This document shows positions 1 to 9,357 of a DNA stretch of 64,000 nt, piece after piece; positions within the stretch are counted from its first letter, which is position 1; each line of letters opens with the position of its first letter. Source of the DNA: Shewanella cyperi. Its GTDB lineage: Bacteria > Pseudomonadota > Gammaproteobacteria > Enterobacterales > Shewanellaceae. The notes below the pieces were generated by a model. The model saw only the letters and a program-made list of their open reading frames with translations, did no database searches and was not told where the DNA came from. The position numbers and the translations under genes are program-made. The DNA lies in contig NZ_CP071501.1 of assembly GCF_017354985.1 (NCBI RefSeq), positions 639,501 through 703,500 on the forward strand, in the 5' to 3' direction.

Positions 1-1
1 T

Positions 2-1294
2 TTTGCGCCGGTGGAATACGATGCCAATGGCAATGCTGTCAGAAACAAGGACAACCAGCTTCTGTACCGCAACGGTATTGAGCTGCCAATGGATGTGGTT
101 TTCCGTGGTGCTTACGATGCCTTCCACCTGTACAACAATACCGACAACCTGAACGCCGGGCGTGAGAACTACCTGGACATCCGTGCCCATGGCTTTGTGT
201 CTCTGTGGGGTGGACAGCCGCTGTTCTACCCATGGCATGACATCTTCCCGTACCAGAACTTCCCCTATGAAAGCATAGGTATGCTGTGGCGTGGGTTTGG
301 ATTGGGTGCCGGTGCGACCCAGGCCATTATGGCTGCGCCGCTGGTGAATAGCATGAATGAGCGCTCGGGTATGACCATCGCCAGTACCAATACCGGTTGG
401 GCGATTCTGGAATATGACAATGCCCGTTCCTACAAGCCTGCCGGCCGTGACGCCAAGCGCGTTTACCAATGGGAGGAGCAGGATGACAGGTTCGACTTTG
501 AGCTGATCTTCAATGCCAACACCCGTTACGGTGACGGTGAATACGAGCTGATGATGGCCTACGACAATATCGACTTCGGTAGTCAGGATGCTCGTGGTTC
601 CATCGGTGTGCAGGGCTTCCGTGGTGGTCTTTATGCCTACGGTCCACTGGAGTCCTATCGTGGTGAGCAATTTGCCTTCAACGATCTGGATGAGAAGCTG
701 AAGAACGGTCTGGTGATCTGCTATGACTACCAGGGCCCTGAGTCATCTCAGTTTGAAGTGACTGCCTGGACCAAGGTGAAGCCGTCTGCCGCAGGCAAGA
801 CCCTGGCCTTCAACGCCGTCAGTCAGGTTGAAGGTATGGCCGATATCGAAATTAACCACGATATCACAGTGCCGGGCAACCTCAGCATCGGTGGTATTGC
901 CGACCAGAGCGTGGCCGAAAACACCACTCTGGAAGGTATCGAAGTGCTCTATGCCGATGAGCAGAACAGCGTCAACCAGATCACTGTGACCGGTGAGCAC
1001 ATCACCGCCACAGTATCCGGTAACACTTCTGGCAGCACCTTCAGCATCACCCCGGAAAAAGATTTCCACGGTGAAGTGGAAGTGACTGTGACCGTCAGCG
1101 ATGTGGAAAACCCAAGCGATGCCTCGTCTACCAGCTTCATGCTGACCGTGGTATCCGATGGTGTTGAGCCACAGCCACCGGTTGTCACCCCTGAGCCTGA
1201 GCCAGCTCCTGCCGACAGCTCCGGCGGTGGTAGCACAGGTCCTCTGGCCCTGGCCCTGCTGGCCCTGATGGGCGGTCTGCGTCGCCGTCGCTGA
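2..1294 (+). CDS. C-terminal part of a secreted GlyGly-CTERM protein with nidogen-like and cadherin-like regions
   Basis: The frame is open from the left edge, so the N-terminus lies outside the window. The visible ~430 residues contain a region resembling a nidogen (NIDO) domain (roughly residues 130-270, with 'FELIFNANTRYGDGEYELMM'). This is followed by a cadherin/Ig-like domain (about 290-385, beginning 'IADQSVAENTTLEGI'), then a Pro/Glu linker. The tail 'SSGGGSTGPLALALLALMGG' followed by Arg residues is a GlyGly-CTERM sorting signal: Gly-rich motif, one membrane helix, basic end. Such proteins are processed by rhombosortase and exported by the type II system in Shewanella and Vibrio (family knowledge). 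The missing N-terminal part could be a protease or another secreted enzyme; nothing visible decides this. A terminator follows at about 1403. Confidence 0.75.
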   Translation, partial: FAPVEYDANGNAVRNKDNQLLYRNGIELPMDVVFRGAYDAFHLYNNTDNLNAGRENYLDIRAHGFVSLWGGQPLFYPWHDIFPYQNFPYESIGMLWRGFGLGAGATQAIMAAPLVNSMNERSGMTIASTNTGWAILEYDNARSYKPAGRDAKRVYQWEEQDDRFDFELIFNANTRYGDGEYELMMAYDNIDFGSQDARGSIGVQGFRGGLYAYGPLESYRGEQFAFNDLDEKLKNGLVICYDYQGPESSQFEVTAWTKVKPSAAGKTLAFNAVSQVEGMADIEINHDITVPGNLSIGGIADQSVAENTTLEGIEVLYADEQNSVNQITVTGEHITATVSGNTSGSTFSITPEKDFHGEVEVTVTVSDVENPSDASSTSFMLTVVSDGVEPQPPVVTPEPEPAPADSSGGGSTGPLALALLALMGGLRRRR

Positions 1295-1402
1295 GCCTGC
1301 AACATCAACCCTGGCACCGACGGAGTTTGAATATTTGACACAAGGATGTGTCACCCTTTTTGCCCCTTGGGGCTAACAGGGCGAGCCAGGCATGTATTCC
1401 CA

Positions 1403-1432
1403 AGACCAGGGCTTTGTCCCTGGTCTTTTTTA
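1403..1432 (+). terminator. Rho-independent terminator after the GlyGly-CTERM gene
   Basis: Inverted repeat GACCAGGG / CCCTGGTC with a 6-nt loop, followed directly by a run of T. It ends the secreted protein gene before chrA. Confidence 0.85.
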
Positions 1433-1515
1433 TTTCCCCGCCGTCACTCTGCTGTGTTAAAGATGTCATAATCTGCCACTCTTTCCCCTTTGGCAGTTCG
1501 GTGGAGACCTAAGCT

Positions 1516-2667
1516 ATGTGGTTAATCTTTATTCGCTTTTTGATGCTGGGGCTGACCAGCTTCGGTGGTCCGTCCGCCCATATAGGTTATTTTCGCCGCA
1601 CCTTTGTTACCGAGCTTGGCTGGCTCGATGAGCGCCAGTTCGGTTCGCTGGTGGCCCTGTGCCAATTCCTGCCGGGACCGGGTTCCAGTCAACTGGGCTT
1701 TGCCATAGGCTATGGCAGGGCGGGATTGGGCGGCGCCCTGCTGGCGTTTCTCGGTTTCACCCTGCCATCCTTTACGCTCATGTACCTGCTGGCGGTCACC
1801 AGTGCCAACGCCCTGGGATTGGACTGGTTCGAGGGTGTGATCCACGGGCTCAAGTTATTGGCCGTGGTGGTGGTGGCCGATGCCTGTCTTGGTATGTACA
1901 AGCAGTTCTGCCAACGGTCGCTGACCCGCGGCATCATGCTCGCCAGTGCCCTGACTTTGCTGCTGGCTGGCGCCCTGTGGAGCCAGATGTTGGTACTGCT
2001 GCTGGCGGCGCTGCTGGGCAGCCGCCTGTTGGTGGGCGAGGTGGGTGAACCGGCTCCCCCGACCAAACTGCGCAGCCATTACCTGGTGATCTTCGGTCTC
2101 TTGTTGCTGGGCGCCTTTTGGTGTTTGTTCAGCCCGGTGGACCCACTGGCGCAACTGGCCGCCGGTTTTTACCAGGCGGGCGCTCTGGTGTTTGGCGGGG
2201 GGCATGTGGTGTTGCCCTTGCTGCAACAGACTGTGGGCGCCGAACTCAGTGCCGACCGCTTCCTTACCGGCTATGCCGCCGCCCAGGCCATGCCGGGTCC
2301 CATGTTTACCCTGGCGGCGTTTCTGGGGGCCGACAGCTGGCAACAAAGCCCGTTAATGGGCGCCTTGCTGGCCACAGCTGCCATCTTCCTGCCGGGCTTT
2401 TTACTGCTGCTGGGATTACTGCCTGCCTGGCACAGCCTCAGCCGCAAACCCGCCATTGCCGGTGCCATTGCGGCGGTCAATGCGGCCGTGGTGGGCTTGC
2501 TGGTGGCCGCTCTGTATCAGCCGGTATTTGTGTCTGCGGTGGCCGGTCCCCGCGACATGGCCCTGATACTGCTGGGGTTTGCCTGCCTGCAGTGGTTTAG
2601 ATTGCACATAGTGCTATTGGTGGCGGGCTTTGCCCTCGCTGGCCTTGGATTTGAGTTGTTGGCATAA
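1516..2667 (+). CDS. chrA: Chromate efflux transporter, ChrA/CHR family (long, two-domain)
   Basis: 383 residues, almost entirely hydrophobic segments. The N-terminal half carries CHR hallmarks: 'FGGPSAHIGYFRR' near residue 17 and 'QFLPGPGSSQLG' near 52. The second half repeats the pattern with 'FGGGHVVLPLL' near 229 and 'QAMPGPMFTLAAFLG' near 258, so both homologous CHR halves are present and the length is normal for the long form. The family exports chromate from the cytoplasm in characterised members; the true substrate here is inferred. The start follows GGAG about 10 nt upstream. A LysR-type regulator starts 8 nt downstream on the same strand, so the two are probably co-transcribed. Confidence 0.88.
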   Translation: MWLIFIRFLMLGLTSFGGPSAHIGYFRRTFVTELGWLDERQFGSLVALCQFLPGPGSSQLGFAIGYGRAGLGGALLAFLGFTLPSFTLMYLLAVTSANALGLDWFEGVIHGLKLLAVVVVADACLGMYKQFCQRSLTRGIMLASALTLLLAGALWSQMLVLLLAALLGSRLLVGEVGEPAPPTKLRSHYLVIFGLLLLGAFWCLFSPVDPLAQLAAGFYQAGALVFGGGHVVLPLLQQTVGAELSADRFLTGYAAAQAMPGPMFTLAAFLGADSWQQSPLMGALLATAAIFLPGFLLLLGLLPAWHSLSRKPAIAGAIAAVNAAVVGLLVAALYQPVFVSAVAGPRDMALILLGFACLQWFRLHIVLLVAGFALAGLGFELLA

Positions 2668-2675
2668 AACCTCTT

Positions 2676-3560
2676 ATGAAAATTCAACAGATACAAGCTT
2701 TTGTGTTGGCCGCCGAACTGGGTTCGGTTTCTGCCGCGGCGCGACGGCTGGGCAAGCGTCAGCCACAGCTCAGTCAGTGGATTGGGGATCTTGAGCTGGA
2801 TCTCGGGGTCGAATTGTTTGTGCGCAGCCAGAACCAGATTGTCCTGAGCCCGGCGGGGGAACAATTGCTGCCCAGGGCAATCTTGGCACTGGGCCAGTGT
2901 GATCAGTTACAGGCGGAGGCTATGAGTCTGGTCCAGCACGGCACCGGGGTCATCACCCTGGGGGTTGAGAACTACATTCCCATGGACAGACTGAGTCCGG
3001 TCATCGACAGTTATCTCAGGCAACTTCCCCAGTTGGATCTGGTTATCCGCAGTGGCTCCCAGGAGGCGCTGACGACGGCATTCAGTGATGGGGATTGCAA
3101 CCTTATTCTGTTGCATGAGAGCCTGGCGCTGCACCAACCCCAATGGGGTTATTGTCGCCTGGGCGAGTATCAGGAGCTGATGCTGGTCAATGCTTCGCAC
3201 CCGCTGCAGGGGGAGCCTGTTCAGGACCCGTCACGGCTCGCGGCCTATCGCGAGCTGGTGTGGGCCAGGGGTATGCCACAGGGAGACGAACTCGAAGTGG
3301 GTTACTCAGGCCGCTATTGCCTCATACCGGATCTGCATACGCTGTTGTCTGTGCTCAAGAGCAGTGACGGCTTTGCGCTGCTGCCGGAGGATCTGGTGCG
3401 TGGTGAACTGGATGCCGGTGAGCTGCGTGAGTTGAGGCTGAGCACAGAACTGTCGCCACGCGCACGCCGCCTGGAACTGCGCTGGCATCACGGTTTTGAT
3501 ACCAGCGCCCTGGGGGCGCCACTGCTGGCGCTGCTCAGGCAACACCTGGGACAGCCCTAG
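2676..3560 (+). CDS. LysR-family transcriptional regulator
   Basis: 294 residues, the standard LysR length. The N-terminal winged helix-turn-helix (residues 1-60, 'FVLAAELGSVSAAARRLGKR') is followed by the periplasmic-binding-protein-like effector domain. It begins 8 nt after chrA, so it is probably co-transcribed and may regulate that operon or a distant target. The effector is not evident. It ends 7 nt from the 3' end of the convergent amidohydrolase gene, leaving no room for a separate terminator. Confidence 0.88.
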   Translation: MKIQQIQAFVLAAELGSVSAAARRLGKRQPQLSQWIGDLELDLGVELFVRSQNQIVLSPAGEQLLPRAILALGQCDQLQAEAMSLVQHGTGVITLGVENYIPMDRLSPVIDSYLRQLPQLDLVIRSGSQEALTTAFSDGDCNLILLHESLALHQPQWGYCRLGEYQELMLVNASHPLQGEPVQDPSRLAAYRELVWARGMPQGDELEVGYSGRYCLIPDLHTLLSVLKSSDGFALLPEDLVRGELDAGELRELRLSTELSPRARRLELRWHHGFDTSALGAPLLALLRQHLGQP

Positions 3561-3567
3561 CCATGGC

Positions 3568-5253
3568 TTAGTTATCCGTATCGAATACCACTTCTCCTTC
3601 CAGCAGCGTCATCAGTATTTTGGTGTTGGCTATCTGCTCCGGTGCCAGGTGGGTGATGTCTCGCTCCAGTACCACCAGATCTGCCGACTTGCCCAGGCTC
3701 AACGAACCCGTGATGGTCTCGATTCCCAGAGCGCGGGCGGCATTGATGGTATAGGCCGCTATGGCGGCGTGCACATCTCCAAGACCGGCCTGCTGTAGAT
3801 AGACGGCATTGGCAATGCCGACCAGGGGATTGATGTCGTTGACATTCCAGTCGCTGCTGAGGGTGACATTGGCACCGCTCTCGAACACGGGATTGATGGG
3901 CAGCAGGGCATGTGCCCGGTTTTTGCCGATGAAAGGCTCGGCCCAGCTGTGGTCCTGTGCGGCAATATAGTCACTGCCCAGCTGAAAGTCCGCATCCACA
4001 TCCAGTTGGGCAAAACGCTGGATATCTGCCTTGTCTATCATCTCAAGGTGCGTCATGCCGTAGGGACGACTGACGCCTCTGGCACGCAGTGTCGCTATGG
4101 CATTCAAGGTGTTGCGCACCCCCGCATCGCCTATGGCATGGATATGGGCACCGAACCCCAGCTTGTCGAGTTCGGTGAGCCACCAGGCCATCTTGTCGGC
4201 GGCAATGTATTCCAGACCATAGGGAAGTTCAGGGGTATAACTCCAATCATAGGGGGCCAGGGTGCTGGCAGTACCGTTGACTATGATGCCATCGCTGTAC
4301 AGCTTGACCTGATTGATCAGCAGCCTTCTGTTGGTATCGTCGCTGTGTATTTTGGCGAAAAAGGCCAGCTGCTCGGCGGGATCCACATCCGGGTACACCC
4401 AGGGCCTCAGGCTGACCCTGGCACTCAGTTCACCTTTCTGTTCGGCCTCAAGCCAGGTATCCAGCCAGCCGCGTTTCCAGTACAGGCGGCCATCGCCTAT
4501 GGTGGTGATCCCATGGGCGGCGGCCTCGGCTAGGCCATTCATCAGTCCGCGATAGTTGGCCTGCCTGAGGTTAGGCTGTGCCAGCCAGGCCAGTTCCATC
4601 AGGCGATCGCCGGCGTTATCCAGCAGTACGCCCAACAGCTCACCGCTTTGCATGTCCTTGAGGTATTTGCCGCCCTGGGGATCCTGGCTCTGGGCATTTA
4701 TGCCGGCCTTGGCCAGAGCCCTGGAATTGACCCACATGGAATGGGACGTTTGCTCCATGATGATCACCGGGTTGTCGGGAAACAGCTCGTCGAGAAGTTG
4801 CAGCGGTGAAGTCTTGTCATCACTGAGCAATACCGCCAGCTCGTGGCCATAGCCCAGTAACCATTCGTCCGGCGCCAGTCCCGCCTTACAACTTCGCAGG
4901 CGCCGGATATAGGCATTGAGATCTTTGTCCTTATCCAGCAGGCAATCGCTGCCTATGTCAGAAGCTGCCTCGAACACATGGTTATGATTGTCGATAAAAC
5001 CCGGCATCAGGAAGGCACCCTGCAGATCCAGTAGTTGGGTCCGGGGGCTGGCATATTCCATCACCCTGGCCTTGGAGCCAATCTCTACTATCTTGCCGTC
5101 TCTGATGGCCAGACTGTCGGCCGTGTCATGGCCATAGATGCTGGCGTTGGTGATTATGGTATCTGCCAGTTCGTCGCTGGCACAGGCCGATAGGGTAATC
5201 AATCCACCGAGCATTAGCCCCTGAAGCAGGCGGCCACTTTTGGTCTGTCTCAT
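3568..5253 (-). CDS. Amidohydrolase family 3 (YtcJ-like) lipoprotein
   Basis: 561 residues with a lipoprotein signal ('LITLSAC' lipobox around residue 24), so likely membrane-anchored in the periplasm or outer membrane. The body is an amidohydrolase TIM barrel of the YtcJ group: 'MPGFIDNHNHVFEA' (metal-binding HxH) near residue 79, 'HAIGDAGVRNTLNAI' near 370, and a C-terminal composite β-domain ('LSLGKSADLVVLERDI'). This family hydrolyses amide bonds of varied small substrates; the substrate here is unknown. It is transcribed convergently with chrA-lysR. The 146 bp upstream hold its promoter and the 3' end of the channel gene's intergenic space. Confidence 0.85.
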   Translation of the reverse strand: MRQTKSGRLLQGLMLGGLITLSACASDELADTIITNASIYGHDTADSLAIRDGKIVEIGSKARVMEYASPRTQLLDLQGAFLMPGFIDNHNHVFEAASDIGSDCLLDKDKDLNAYIRRLRSCKAGLAPDEWLLGYGHELAVLLSDDKTSPLQLLDELFPDNPVIIMEQTSHSMWVNSRALAKAGINAQSQDPQGGKYLKDMQSGELLGVLLDNAGDRLMELAWLAQPNLRQANYRGLMNGLAEAAAHGITTIGDGRLYWKRGWLDTWLEAEQKGELSARVSLRPWVYPDVDPAEQLAFFAKIHSDDTNRRLLINQVKLYSDGIIVNGTASTLAPYDWSYTPELPYGLEYIAADKMAWWLTELDKLGFGAHIHAIGDAGVRNTLNAIATLRARGVSRPYGMTHLEMIDKADIQRFAQLDVDADFQLGSDYIAAQDHSWAEPFIGKNRAHALLPINPVFESGANVTLSSDWNVNDINPLVGIANAVYLQQAGLGDVHAAIAAYTINAARALGIETITGSLSLGKSADLVVLERDITHLAPEQIANTKILMTLLEGEVVFDTDN

Positions 5254-5399
5254 TTTTGCTATCTCTGCTGGAATAAGTAGGCCTATTTTATTAGAACAAA
5301 GAGGTGGTGAAAGTTAGCTGCTATCCTGCTTTTGGGATAGCGATTGGGGCGCAGACTGTCTATGGTGAATCTGCCAATAGCAGGTATTTCAACGGGCCA

Positions 5400-6383
5400 T
5401 CAGCGGGTCATCTTTTTCACAAATACCACCACGAACAAAGCGATTGTGAAACTGCCGGTGAAGGCTTCGATGGCGGCCGTCAGGCGTGAGAAACCTATGG
5501 GGGTAAAGTCACCATAGCCCAGGGTGGTAAAGGTCACCACGGAGTAATAGATGCAGTTGAAGAACAAATAGAAGTTCATCATAAAGGTATTTTCGGCGCG
5601 GAAAATGTGGATATTGCCGCCGTAACTGAGGCCGGTGAAGAAGTAAAATACCGCGCAGATGAGGATCAGCACCATGGAAAAGCCGATAACCCGCATAGGT
5701 GACTCGCCGTAACCGCAGAACAGGTCGATAAGCTTGGACACCATGCGCTTTCCCGAATACTTGGGCATCTGGTGCCGGCGCATGGTCAGCTCCTTCTGGA
5801 TGAAATGCCCGGCCATGGCAAACAGGCCCTCACGCTCGGCGGCCTTGCGCAAATCCCGGTAGATCTCTTCCGCCTGCTGAAAATAATCCAGGGCGATTTC
5901 CATCTCACCGACCCGCTCGGCTTCCAGCGCCATTTTTTCCTGCTTCAGCAGTTTGCCGGTATTGATATTGTCTATCTTGCTGCCATTCCATTTAATACCC
6001 AGCAGATTGCAGTTGGTCAGGTTGGCGCAGTGAACATTGGCTTCCCGCAGATCGGCCTTCATCAGGCTGGCATTTTCCAGATTGAGGTTGAACATGTGGG
6101 CGCCCTGGAGATTGGCGCGATACAGCTCGGCGTGGCTCATATCAAAGCCGGTCTTGCTGTGGTGTTTGACCAAATCTATGCCGGCCAGATTGGCACGTTT
6201 GAGACAAATGCCCCTGAGCATGCCACCCCCGCGGGCGTATGCTTCCAACTTGGCTTTGTCATCAATGCCATCCTTGATGATGCGGGGATCATGCCAGTAA
6301 CACAGGCCACTGGGACCGGCGGGTTCCGAGCAGGAAAATCCTTCATCTTCGTGATAGCAGCATATTGGGCTGTTTTCGCTCAT
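5400..6383 (-). CDS. Pentapeptide-repeat potassium channel protein with N-terminal Cys/His motif
   Basis: About 327 residues from the internal Met (MSENS...); an earlier in-frame ATG at 6440 would add 19 residues and neither start has a strong Shine-Dalgarno. Three parts are visible. A short N-terminal Cys/His segment ('CCYH...C...CYWHD') could bind zinc. Pentapeptide repeats follow (about 60-130: 'ANLAG', 'AELYRANLQG', 'ADLREANVHCANL'). The C-terminal two-helix ion channel has selectivity filter 'TFTTLGYGDF' near residue 290. TxGYGD is the potassium filter. The linker ('ALDYFQQAEEIYRDLRKAAEREGL') is helical. It is likely an inner-membrane K+ channel with a cytoplasmic regulatory region. No operon partner is seen. 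Confidence 0.82.
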   Translation of the reverse strand: MSENSPICCYHEDEGFSCSEPAGPSGLCYWHDPRIIKDGIDDKAKLEAYARGGGMLRGICLKRANLAGIDLVKHHSKTGFDMSHAELYRANLQGAHMFNLNLENASLMKADLREANVHCANLTNCNLLGIKWNGSKIDNINTGKLLKQEKMALEAERVGEMEIALDYFQQAEEIYRDLRKAAEREGLFAMAGHFIQKELTMRRHQMPKYSGKRMVSKLIDLFCGYGESPMRVIGFSMVLILICAVFYFFTGLSYGGNIHIFRAENTFMMNFYLFFNCIYYSVVTFTTLGYGDFTPIGFSRLTAAIEAFTGSFTIALFVVVFVKKMTR

Positions 6384-6610
6384 GGCAAAAGTATAGTTGC
6401 CTTTTATCGGCCACAATGTGCCCGAGTCAAAAATAGCCATTGATAATTAACAAGTTGAATTCATGTTGAATTTAATTCCCATCCAATGGGGATAATTTGG
6501 GGGGGCCCAGCCCACCACAGCCCTGATGTAACTGGCGCCGGGCCTGGCCTTGGGGTAGAATGGCGCGTTTAATTATTCCCGAATATTTTCGCCATTAAGT
6601 TGATATAGCC

Positions 6611-7709
6611 ATGTTTGAAGTCAATCCGGTTAAATTCAAAATCAAGGAGCTGGCCGAGCGCACAGATCTCCTTAGGGGGTATCTTTGACTACGACGCCAA
6701 GAAAGAGCGTCTGGAAGAAGTGACCCGCGAGCTGGAAAGCTCTGATGTATGGAACGATCCCGAGCGTGCCCAGGCCCTGGGTAAAGAACGCTCCAGCCTG
6801 GAACTCGTCGTCAAGACCATAGACGACATGGACAGCGGCCTCGAAGATGTCGAGGGTCTGTTGGAACTGGCCGTTGAGGAAGAAGATCAGGAAACCTTCG
6901 ACGATGCCCAGTCCGAACTGGCCGATCTCGAAAAGCGCCTGGAAGATCTGGAATTCCGCCGCATGTTCTCCGGCCAGCAAGATCCCTCCGACTGCTACCT
7001 GGACATACAGTCAGGTTCCGGCGGTACTGAAGCCCAGGATTGGGCCGAAATGGTGCTGCGCATGTACCTGCGCTGGGGTGAAACCCACGGCTTCAGCCCA
7101 GAACTGATTGAAGTGTCCGATGGCGATGTGGCCGGTATCAAGAGTGCCACCATCAAGTTCACCGGCGAATACGCCTTTGGCTGGACCCGCACCGAAACCG
7201 GCGTACACCGCCTGGTGCGCAAGTCGCCCTTTGACTCCAGCGGCCGTCGTCACACCTCGTTCTGCTCGGTATTCGTGTATCCGGAAATCGATGACTCCAT
7301 CGAAATCGATATCAACCCGGCGGATCTGCGTATCGACGTATACCGCGCCTCGGGTGCCGGTGGTCAGCACGTTAACCGGACCGAATCCGCGGTGCGTATT
7401 ACCCACTTGCCCACCAATACCGTGGTGCAGTGTCAGAACGACCGCTCCCAGCACAAGAACAAGGACTCGGCCATGAAACAGCTGAAGGCCAAGCTGTTCG
7501 AGCTGGAAATGCAAAAGCAAAACGCCGAGAAGCAGGCGCTGGAAGAAACCAAGTCCGACATCGGCTGGGGCAGCCAGATCCGCTCCTACGTGCTGGACGA
7601 CTCCAGGATCAAGGATCTGCGCACCGGCGTGGAAACCCGCAACACCCAGGCGGTGCTTGACGGCGATCTGGACAGATTTATTGAAGCCAGCCTGAAATCC
7701 GGGCTGTAA
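6611..7709 (+). CDS. prfB: Peptide chain release factor 2 with programmed +1 frameshift
   Basis: Translation starts at ATG 6611 ([20 protein letters not shown]) and reaches an in-frame UGA at 6686-6688 after 25 codons. Reading resumes in the +1 frame at 6687 ([12 protein letters not shown]...), giving 365 residues, the same as E. coli RF2. An internal Shine-Dalgarno-like AGGGGG precedes CUU UGA C, the classic RF2 autoregulatory frameshift. The SPF anticodon-like motif ('RKSPFDSS') and the GGQ catalytic loop ('[15 protein letters not shown]') are present. RF2 reads UAA and UGA; low RF2 promotes its own frameshift. lysS follows 16 nt downstream, the usual prfB-lysS operon. Annotation from an in-frame ATG at 6615 would give a wrong N-terminus. 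Confidence 0.97.
6674..6689 (+). promoter_or_regulatory. prfB programmed +1 frameshift signal
   Basis: AGGGGG (6674-6679), then TAT, then the slippery CTT followed by TGA C. The spacing and the TGA-C context match the conserved RF2 recoding site. One nucleotide (6686) is skipped. Confidence 0.95.
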
Positions 7710-7725
7710 TTTACGAGAAGAGACG

Positions 7726-9228
7726 ATGACTGAACAAATCCAAGATGAGAACAAGCTCATTGCCGAGCGTCGCGCCAAGTTGGAGCACATTCGCCCCAAC
7801 TGCCCAGCCAGTGGTCACCCGAACACCTTCCGTCGTAAACACAAGGCCGCCGAACTGCAGGCTCAATTTGGTGACAAGACCAAGGAAGAGCTGGAGGCCC
7901 TGGGCTTCAAGACCGCCATCGCCGGCCGTGTGATGGCCAAGCGTGGTCCCTTCCTGGTTATTCAGGACGTGTCCGGTCGCATCCAGGCCTACGCCGAAAA
8001 GAGCGTCCAGGCCGATCTGAAAGAGCGTTATGCCGGTCTCGACATAGGTGACATTATCGGTGTCGAAGGCACGCTGCACCTGTCCGGCAAGGGCGATCTG
8101 TACGTCAACATGGAACAATACCAGCTGCTGACCAAGGCCCTGCGCCCGTTGCCGGAGAAGTTCCACGGTCTGACCGATCAGGAAACCCGTTACCGTCAAC
8201 GCTACGTTGACCTTATCGTCAACGAAGACTCACGCAACGCCTTTATGATGCGCTCCAAGGTGATCGCCGCCATACGCAACTTCATGGTGAGCAAGGAATT
8301 CATGGAAGTGGAAACCCCCATGATGCACGTGATCCCGGGTGGCGCCTCGGCCCGTCCGTTCGTGACCCACCACAACGCCCTCGACATCCAGATGTTCCTG
8401 CGTATCGCCCCCGAGCTGTACCTCAAGCGTCTGGTGGTGGGTGGTTTCGAGCGCGTATTTGAGATCAACCGTAACTTCCGTAACGAAGGTCTGTCGCCAC
8501 GCCATAACCCTGAATTCACCATGATGGAATTCTATATGGCCTACGCCGACTACAACGATCTGATCGATCTGACCGAGGAAATGCTCTCCAGCATCGCCAA
8601 GGAACTGCTGGGCGACACCAAGCTGCCCTACGGCGAGCACACCATAGACTTCGGTGGTCCTTACGCCCGTATGACCATGCTGGAAGCCATCAAGCACTAC
8701 AACCCCAACAACGCCACCATCCAGGGCATGAGCTACGAGAACGTCAAAGATCTCGAATTCATGCGCGCCCTGGCCAAGGACGTGGGTGTAGAGTACGAGA
8801 AGTTCTGGAGCTGTGGTCAGCTGCTGGAAGAGATCTTCGGTGAAACCGCCGAGCCCAAGCTGATGCAGCCCACCTTCATCACCGGCTACCCCGCGGACAT
8901 TTCACCGCTGGCGCGCCGTAACGATGAAAACGACTTCATCACCGACCGCTTCGAGTTCTTCATCGGCGGCCGTGAAGTGGCCAACGGCTTCAGTGAGCTC
9001 AACGACGCCGAAGATCAGGACCGTCGCTTTAAGGCCCAGGTGGAAGCCAAGGACGCAGGTGACGACGAAGCCATGTTCTACGACGCCGACTACATCACCG
9101 CCCTGGAACACGGCCTGCCACCAACAGCGGGTCAGGGGATTGGTATCGACCGTCTGGTGATGTTGTTTACCAACACCCACACCATTCGTGACGTGATCCT
9201 GTTCCCGGCCATGAGGCCACAGGGGTAA
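7726..9228 (+). CDS. lysS: Lysyl-tRNA synthetase, class II
   Basis: 500 residues, normal for bacterial LysRS. The N-terminal OB-fold anticodon-binding domain (about 60-150, '[20 protein letters not shown]') precedes the class II catalytic core. Motif 2 ('[20 protein letters not shown]') lies near residue 245 and motif 3 ('[11 protein letters not shown]') near 470. It charges tRNA-Lys with lysine using ATP. It starts 16 nt after prfB behind an AGAAGAGACG Shine-Dalgarno, so the two are one operon. A strong bidirectional terminator follows. Confidence 0.97.
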   Translation: MTEQIQDENKLIAERRAKLEHIRPNCPASGHPNTFRRKHKAAELQAQFGDKTKEELEALGFKTAIAGRVMAKRGPFLVIQDVSGRIQAYAEKSVQADLKERYAGLDIGDIIGVEGTLHLSGKGDLYVNMEQYQLLTKALRPLPEKFHGLTDQETRYRQRYVDLIVNEDSRNAFMMRSKVIAAIRNFMVSKEFMEVETPMMHVIPGGASARPFVTHHNALDIQMFLRIAPELYLKRLVVGGFERVFEINRNFRNEGLSPRHNPEFTMMEFYMAYADYNDLIDLTEEMLSSIAKELLGDTKLPYGEHTIDFGGPYARMTMLEAIKHYNPNNATIQGMSYENVKDLEFMRALAKDVGVEYEKFWSCGQLLEEIFGETAEPKLMQPTFITGYPADISPLARRNDENDFITDRFEFFIGGREVANGFSELNDAEDQDRRFKAQVEAKDAGDDEAMFYDADYITALEHGLPPTAGQGIGIDRLVMLFTNTHTIRDVILFPAMRPQG

Positions 9229-9257
9229 GGATTGTTTGGCGTTTCCGCCATTGAATA

Positions 9258-9288
9258 AAAAAACCAGCCGCAAGGCTGGTTTTTTGTT
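9258..9288. terminator. Terminator after lysS, bidirectional
   Basis: AACCAGCC GCAA GGCTGGTT flanked by A-run on the left and T-run on the right. It can serve both lysS and the convergent Abi-alpha-like gene. Confidence 0.9.
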
Positions 9289-9357
9289 GCATGAAGTTTT
9301 AGAACAATTGAGATTGTCGCATAACTAGCATTCATAAATTCTGATTTATTCTATAGG

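Noticed and set aside
6615..6686. prfB start at 6615
   Set aside because: Frame and N-terminus do not match RF2; the canonical ATG at 6611 plus frameshift does.
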